From positions 21,105,501 through 21,169,500 of the forward strand of contig NC_079878.1 of assembly GCF_029227915.1 (NCBI RefSeq): a stretch of 64,000 nt of DNA. Direction: 5' to 3'. Source of the stretch: Hydractinia symbiolongicarpus (Eukaryota > Cnidaria > Hydrozoa > Anthoathecata > Hydractiniidae). Below are positions 59,901 to 64,000 of this stretch, one piece after another. The position numbers and the translations under genes were made by a program. The notes under the pieces were generated by a model. The model saw only the letters and a program-made list of their open reading frames with translations, had not been told where the DNA came from and made no database searches. Within the stretch, counting starts at the first letter, position 1, and each line of letters begins with the position of its first letter.

Positions 59901-61090
59901 TTTTTCTCTTTAATAATTTTCGTCATTTCTTTAAACGTTTTGTTGGCTTCATAAATAACTTCGATATTGCTTTTGTGAAGTAACGACTCCACTTCACTGA
60001 TCATATTTTGATACTTCGCGCGATCGTTAATCCACTGCACAATATTCGCGTTATTACTTTTGTGAAACTGAGTATATGCATCGTCGAACTTAGTCAGTAC
60101 CTGCGTTTCAGCTTCACCAAGCATGAAGCAGAATTTCGCAAAAATTTCGGACCTCCATTGCGAAATCCTTGTTTTCAATTTATTCCTTTCTTTCTTCGCA
60201 GCAGTCACTGCAGCTTTTGTTTCGTCTGTAAGTTTCTTGTTGAGTTCCACATAGCGTTGCAAAACATCTTTCCCATGAGCATCATCCATAAAGGGATTGC
60301 GGAACCGATCGGTGAATTCTCTCATGGTGACAACACCGTGACCTTTATGTTCATACTCGCAGCAGTATAGACAAACAGTCTCACAGCAATTCAAGCAACC
60401 CCGGCTTTCAATACAGTTATGGTTTTTACATATCGGAACTAAGGATTCTTGTTTGCTTGAGTATGCAACTGGATAAAACGAGCAAGAGCCCTGATTGTGA
60501 ACGTCCGAACACGTTTGACAGAAAAAAGCATGGCAACATACACAGTACTTGGACACTGGTTTCTCACAAGCTTCAGAAGAACATTTCTTCACACAAGACT
60601 CCTCTTCACTAAAATAAAGAAACACAATGGAATTATCTCTAAAAAATGCTCAGTTGAAAGACTGTAAATACTATTTTTGGTAATAAATTATGTACAGCAG
60701 AATTCCAAATCTTTCCCAGCAAATTACTGACCTACCACGACATTTTTTTTTTTTAGTTTTAGTGTAAGCCTACAATGACATCATACCTTGGAACATTATC
60801 CAACAGCTGTCGGATAATGAGGCTTGCTTTCAACGAGCTGACAGTTTCCCCTCGGTTTAGTTTCTGCTTTTTCTTGCAGGAGGGACATACCAGTATTGGC
60901 ACGCCGTCTTCAAACTTCACCAATTCGTCTAAACATTCTTTGCAAAAGTTGTGCTCGCAAACCAATGTTTTCGGATCGTTTACTCGCTCAATGCAAATGG
61001 CACATGTCAATAATTCCTCAAGTTTTGAGGATACACTATCCTGACGTGGTACGGTAGGAGGAGCAGGTGGGGCAGATAGGGGAGGCGTTG
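56944..61090 (-). CDS. TRIM-like RING/B-box/coiled-coil protein with RGG tail and CCHC zinc knuckle (first exon not found)
   Basis: Exons (5' to 3'): 61090-60787, 60608-59632, 59250-59170, 58432-58313, 57648-57508, 57377-56944 (TAA). All phases agree, giving about 685 aa. RING (C3HC4): CAICIERVNDPKTLVCEHNF, CKECLDEL, CPSCKKKQ. Exon 2: B-box 1-like CVKKCSSEACEKPVSKYCVC, then B-box 2 CKNHNCIESRGCLNCCETVC...HKGHGV, then a coiled-coil of about 200 aa. This is an N-terminal tripartite motif, so E3 ubiquitin ligase activity is expected. The tail is unusual: a Lys-rich exon, a basic exon (NRSRRAKKTKVKEDD), an acidic exon (57648-57508), then RGRRNRSRRGRRGKG, repeated RGG/NRGGGP, and CYRCGRIGHTVHQC, a CX2CX4HX4C knuckle. 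RGG plus knuckle implies RNA or single-strand DNA binding. No NHL, SPRY or filamin domain. The first coding exon upstream of 61090 (needs to end in phase 1) is not identified. Confidence 0.85.
57649..58312 (-). other. TRIM intron, noncoding
   Basis: AT-rich intron with a run of CACGTG-like words (TATCACGTGTCTGCTATCAC near 58041). No exon found. The donor at 58312 (GTACTT) is weaker than the others in this gene, so the exon 58432-58313 boundary is less certain. Confidence 0.5.
58433..59169 (-). other. TRIM intron, noncoding
   Basis: AT-rich, with a CTCTCTCT tract near 58630. No coding segment or other feature seen. Confidence 0.5.
59290..59620. repeat. CAA/CAAAAA low-complexity tract in a TRIM intron
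   Basis: About 330 bases of AACAACAACAAACAAAAAC-type units in the intron between exons 59632 and 59250. On the minus strand this makes long Val/Cys/Phe-rich frames that are artefacts of the triplet period. Slippage-prone. Confidence 0.9.
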
Positions 61091-61900
61091 CTAAAAACAA
61101 AGTTTTGAAAACATCTATGAAATAATAAAAAGTCTATTTTACAGACCTTTCGTAAAATTTGAATTCGTATCGTTGTAAGGTCAAAACAAATAATAAAAGA
61201 AACCATTGGCAATTCTTTTGCAGCTAAAATGACACCATAATTCATGCATTAAATGGAATCTGCTAAATTACGTGCTTTACGTGCCTACGTGTTTGAAGCA
61301 CTCCACCACCTGAACTCCAGGGCTGGGTCTTACTGTGAAATGAAAAAACCTGAAAAGCGATGAGGACAAGTGTAAAACAGAATTTGAAAAAGAATCTACA
61401 TCTTCATTTCATGTACGGCATTGTAATGGAAACATGATTCGTACGTGTAAATTAATGTTACGCATCCGATACGTGCTCCAAGGCCAATCTTTGTTGCGCA
61501 TTGATTTTGCAGTAAAAAAGTGGGGGACGTTTTTAATTGTAAACCCCGAACACGATGATCGAGCGTCTCTCTCAATAGCGACTCTCTCAATCTTAACTTC
61601 CTTTTCTACATGCCCGATATAGTATGCATGACTATGCTGTCATTTTCATAAATTTATTGTTTATTTTTCAGGTCATCACAAGCAAATAGGCAAAAATATG
61701 CTTCGCTTGGGTTTCGTTTTTAAAATTGTTTGAATAAAAAAACACTTGCTGCATAAAGAAAAAACTCAATTAAATCCGGACCTATGGTTTTCAATTGTTT
61801 TATCAAATGAAGAAATTATCTACAATTAAAACCATGATAAAATGTCTGTTCCGCCTGTAAGTGCAGTTTTGCAGACTTGCTTTATCCGTGCTCCGTCGGC
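61091..61900. other. Region upstream of the TRIM gene
   Basis: Should contain the TRIM first exon and promoter. A minus-strand ATG at 61245 (MNYGVILAAKELPM) has a GT two codons later (ATG AAT TAT G then GTGTCA) that would join in phase to exon 61090, giving MNYATPPLSAPP; the donor is poor, so this is only a candidate. Nothing else coding is seen. Confidence 0.3.
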
Positions 61901-61939
61901 GTTCACCTCCGCATTAGTTAATGGATTTCTTGTGTAAGA

Positions 61940-63480
61940 CTTGGTTACCAACAACGAATGGGCCAAGCAAAAGAGATTTATGTCTACGTAGTTCTTTTAA
62001 CTAAGTCAGGAGTCAGTGAATTAGCTAGGACGGTCAGGTTGGCTATAAATAAGCTTGCTCGTGGATTAAAAGGACCAGCACTATTCAATAATTCTGAGTC
62101 TCCAAAAATTATTTTGAGGGCTGCCATCGCACACTACAAAATGGATTTTATAGGTTGATTTTTATTGTATGTTCGTCTAGACAATCTCTCAATAAAAAGG
62201 GCGCTACGCAAAATTTTAGTGGAAAGTTAGATTAGACGTAGCGTATAGACGTGTTCGAGGAAAAGAAATTTTACAGTTCAGCAATCTATAATATAATCAG
62301 TATTACTAAATTATGGAACTACCCAGAATCAGCCAGAACCACCCAGAATCATTTTCACGTTTTGTAACAGAATTTCTTTTAGCCAACACCAAATTTCGTA
62401 ACCTGACTTATTTGGGTACTGATCTTGAACGAGCATTATTCCAAAGCTTTAAACATGTCTTACCTGATCTGAGAAGTTTGCTTTGTGTTAAACACATGTC
62501 TGATCGAGACAAAAAAAAGTTGACACAGCTTGGTGCAAAGGGTAGAAAATTTTTTAGCGGATATCTCTGGCATCAATGACGGCGTTGTTATTGAATTAGG
62601 ATTATCGTCGGCTAAAGATGAGGACGATTTTAAAGCCAAGCTTGACTCTTTAAAGGAAAATTGGGAGGACCTTGCTCCAAAATTTCACGACTGGTTTTCG
62701 AGGAATCGAGAAAATAAGTTTATTGAAAGCGCGATCGAATCGGCGAAAGAGGGATCTGGTCTGGATGAGCTATTCTACAACAATGCAATCGAATCACTTC
62801 ATTCTATTTTAAAATGGAAACTAGAAATAAAAAACTTGGAATTATCGAGCTTATTTCAAAAGTGAAAGTCATTATTCAGAGACAAAGAACTGAAGAAGTT
62901 AGAGCTGTTTACCAGTCTGGAAAGTACAGATTAGCAAATGATTGCAATCAGTTTCAGGTAATAATATAATTGTTGTATACACTTTTTTTTATAAGAAACA
63001 GGAAATTTTGCTTCAGCCTGAAATGCACTTGTGATTGTTCTTATTTTTCAGCAATTCTGATCCTCATTGTTCTTATAAAATTGTTCTTATATAAAAAAAG
63101 TGTAATTGTATAATTGGTAGTAACATAATCGTTTTAAAAAAATACTTTTTATAGATGCTAACATAGTAACTTTCAAGTCGAATAAAATTATATTATAAAT
63201 AAATGCAATACTACAGGTTGTTTGATCCAATCACTTGGCACCGTTGGGACAAAGCACATAGAATGGAGCATGTAAACAGTCTTCGACATTTTCACCATCC
63301 TTCAGTGACCTGTATATAACATCTAAAAACGTTGGGAGGAAGCCAAACCACATTAATCGCAAACGCCACTTCACAGATGCAGTAATAGTCGAGGAAAGGA
63401 TTGATACAACTCAAACCCCGTCACAGTTGTTAAAAAGAAAAAAAATGGCGATTATCATAGCCAGAAGGTTATGCCTGTTG
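61940..63480 (+). pseudogene. Decayed MULE-like transposase relic
   Basis: Fragments in shifting frames. 62313-62579: FRNLTYLGTDLERALFQSF, LPDLRSLLCVKHMSDRDKKK (the GTD-E-x-A-L and hydrophobic-C-x-x-H pattern around a MULE DDE core). 62530-62865: DDFKAKLDSLKENWEDLAPK, FHDWFSRNRENKFIESAIES, LFYNNAIESLHSILKWK (the N-A-x-E-S-x-N/H signature). After another shift at about 62840: ELISKVKVIIQRQRTEEVRA, VYQSGKYRLAND. Near 63310 KNVGRKPNHINRKRH. This order matches repetitive MULE-type genes in cnidarian genomes as I know them. At least two frameshifts and internal stops: inactive. Ends not delimited. Confidence 0.6.
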
Positions 63481-64000
63481 ATTTAACTATGATTGACCCT
63501 AAACGAAAGACCTCTGGGAAATGTATAGTGCTACGACTCAAGACAATGCATAAAATGGTTACAATTTTTATCACCCCCGGTTCGTTTTGGCAACAGCCGT
63601 CGTTTAGATCTCCCTCGCTAGTTTGCAGAAAGATTGAAGTTTGGCGTGTTTGTTTTGTGTTCTCTTTCTGTAAAAATTATAGTTAGCTATAATTACAACT
63701 GTAGCTAGCTATATCTTGGTATAGCAGCTCCATATTTATTTATTTATTTTTTATTTTCTGTGGTGTTAAGTCCATCTCTCTCTATCCGGTGTTAGAACTG
63801 AAACTAACACTGAACCAAACTATGAAAATTGGTTAAAACTATTGTTAAAATATTGTGTAATATTTTCTAGTTTAGCAAGTTGGTATACTAAGCTAGCTAG
63901 CTAGCTTGGCAACAGCATTTTTTAATATTTATAAGATCCCTGGTTAGCCATAGCAATATGTTATGTGTATCATGCTGTGTTACTTTTTATTACCTGACTG
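63481..64000. other. Right edge, no gene recognised
   Basis: AT-rich sequence with GCTAGC-rich short tracts at 63682-63714 and 63890-63906. A plus frame at 63471-63686 may be the extreme decayed end of the MULE-like relic, but has no motif. Confidence 0.4.

Overview
This is a eukaryotic, AT-rich, intron-dense animal window. Five protein-coding genes can be read exon by exon, with GT/AG splice sites and consistent reading phase. Gene content (an obscurin/UNC-89-type muscle kinase, CHD4/Mi-2, beta-catenin, a TRIM protein) says metazoan. Short introns, high AT, pogo/Tigger-type miniature elements and a MULE-like repeat of a kind I associate with cnidarians suggest a cnidarian, probably medusozoan. 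That assignment is inference.

Layout. 1-14218 (+): the 3' two thirds of an obscurin/UNC-89-like giant protein (Ig domains, two SH3, RhoGEF DH-PH, a third SH3-like unit, Ig-Ig-FN3, KSP-rich linker, Ig, kinase 1, MLCK-like calmodulin helix, Ig, FN3, kinase 2). 16470-32565 (-): complete CHD4/Mi-2 in 33 coding exons (1919 aa), convergent with the first gene. 32566-38715: gene-poor, with a large 15-bp minisatellite. 38716-40722 (-): Ser/Thr kinase with an unrecognised N-terminal region, 5' end open, and two perfect CRE palindromes upstream. 41000-46700: transposon graveyard (a TIR element, a Tigger transposase C-terminal relic, two pogo/Tigger-like MITEs). 46779-52085 (-): complete beta-catenin in 13 coding exons (814 aa) with an unusual N-terminal extension of about 81 aa. 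52086-56943: noncoding with palindromes. 56944-61090 (-): TRIM-like RING/B-box/coiled-coil protein whose C-terminus is an RGG-rich tail plus a CCHC zinc knuckle. 61900-63480 (+): frameshifted MULE-like transposase relic.

Functionally, CHD4 (NuRD remodelling) and beta-catenin (Wnt signalling and adhesion) are neighbours on the same strand, but nothing in the sequence shows co-regulation. The most unusual items are the TRIM-RGG-CCHC architecture, the beta-catenin N-terminal extension with a shortened phosphodegron ladder, and the MLCK-like regulatory helix in the obscurin-like gene. All exon borders were placed by eye from splice consensus, phase and homology; transcript data would be needed to confirm UTRs and first exons.
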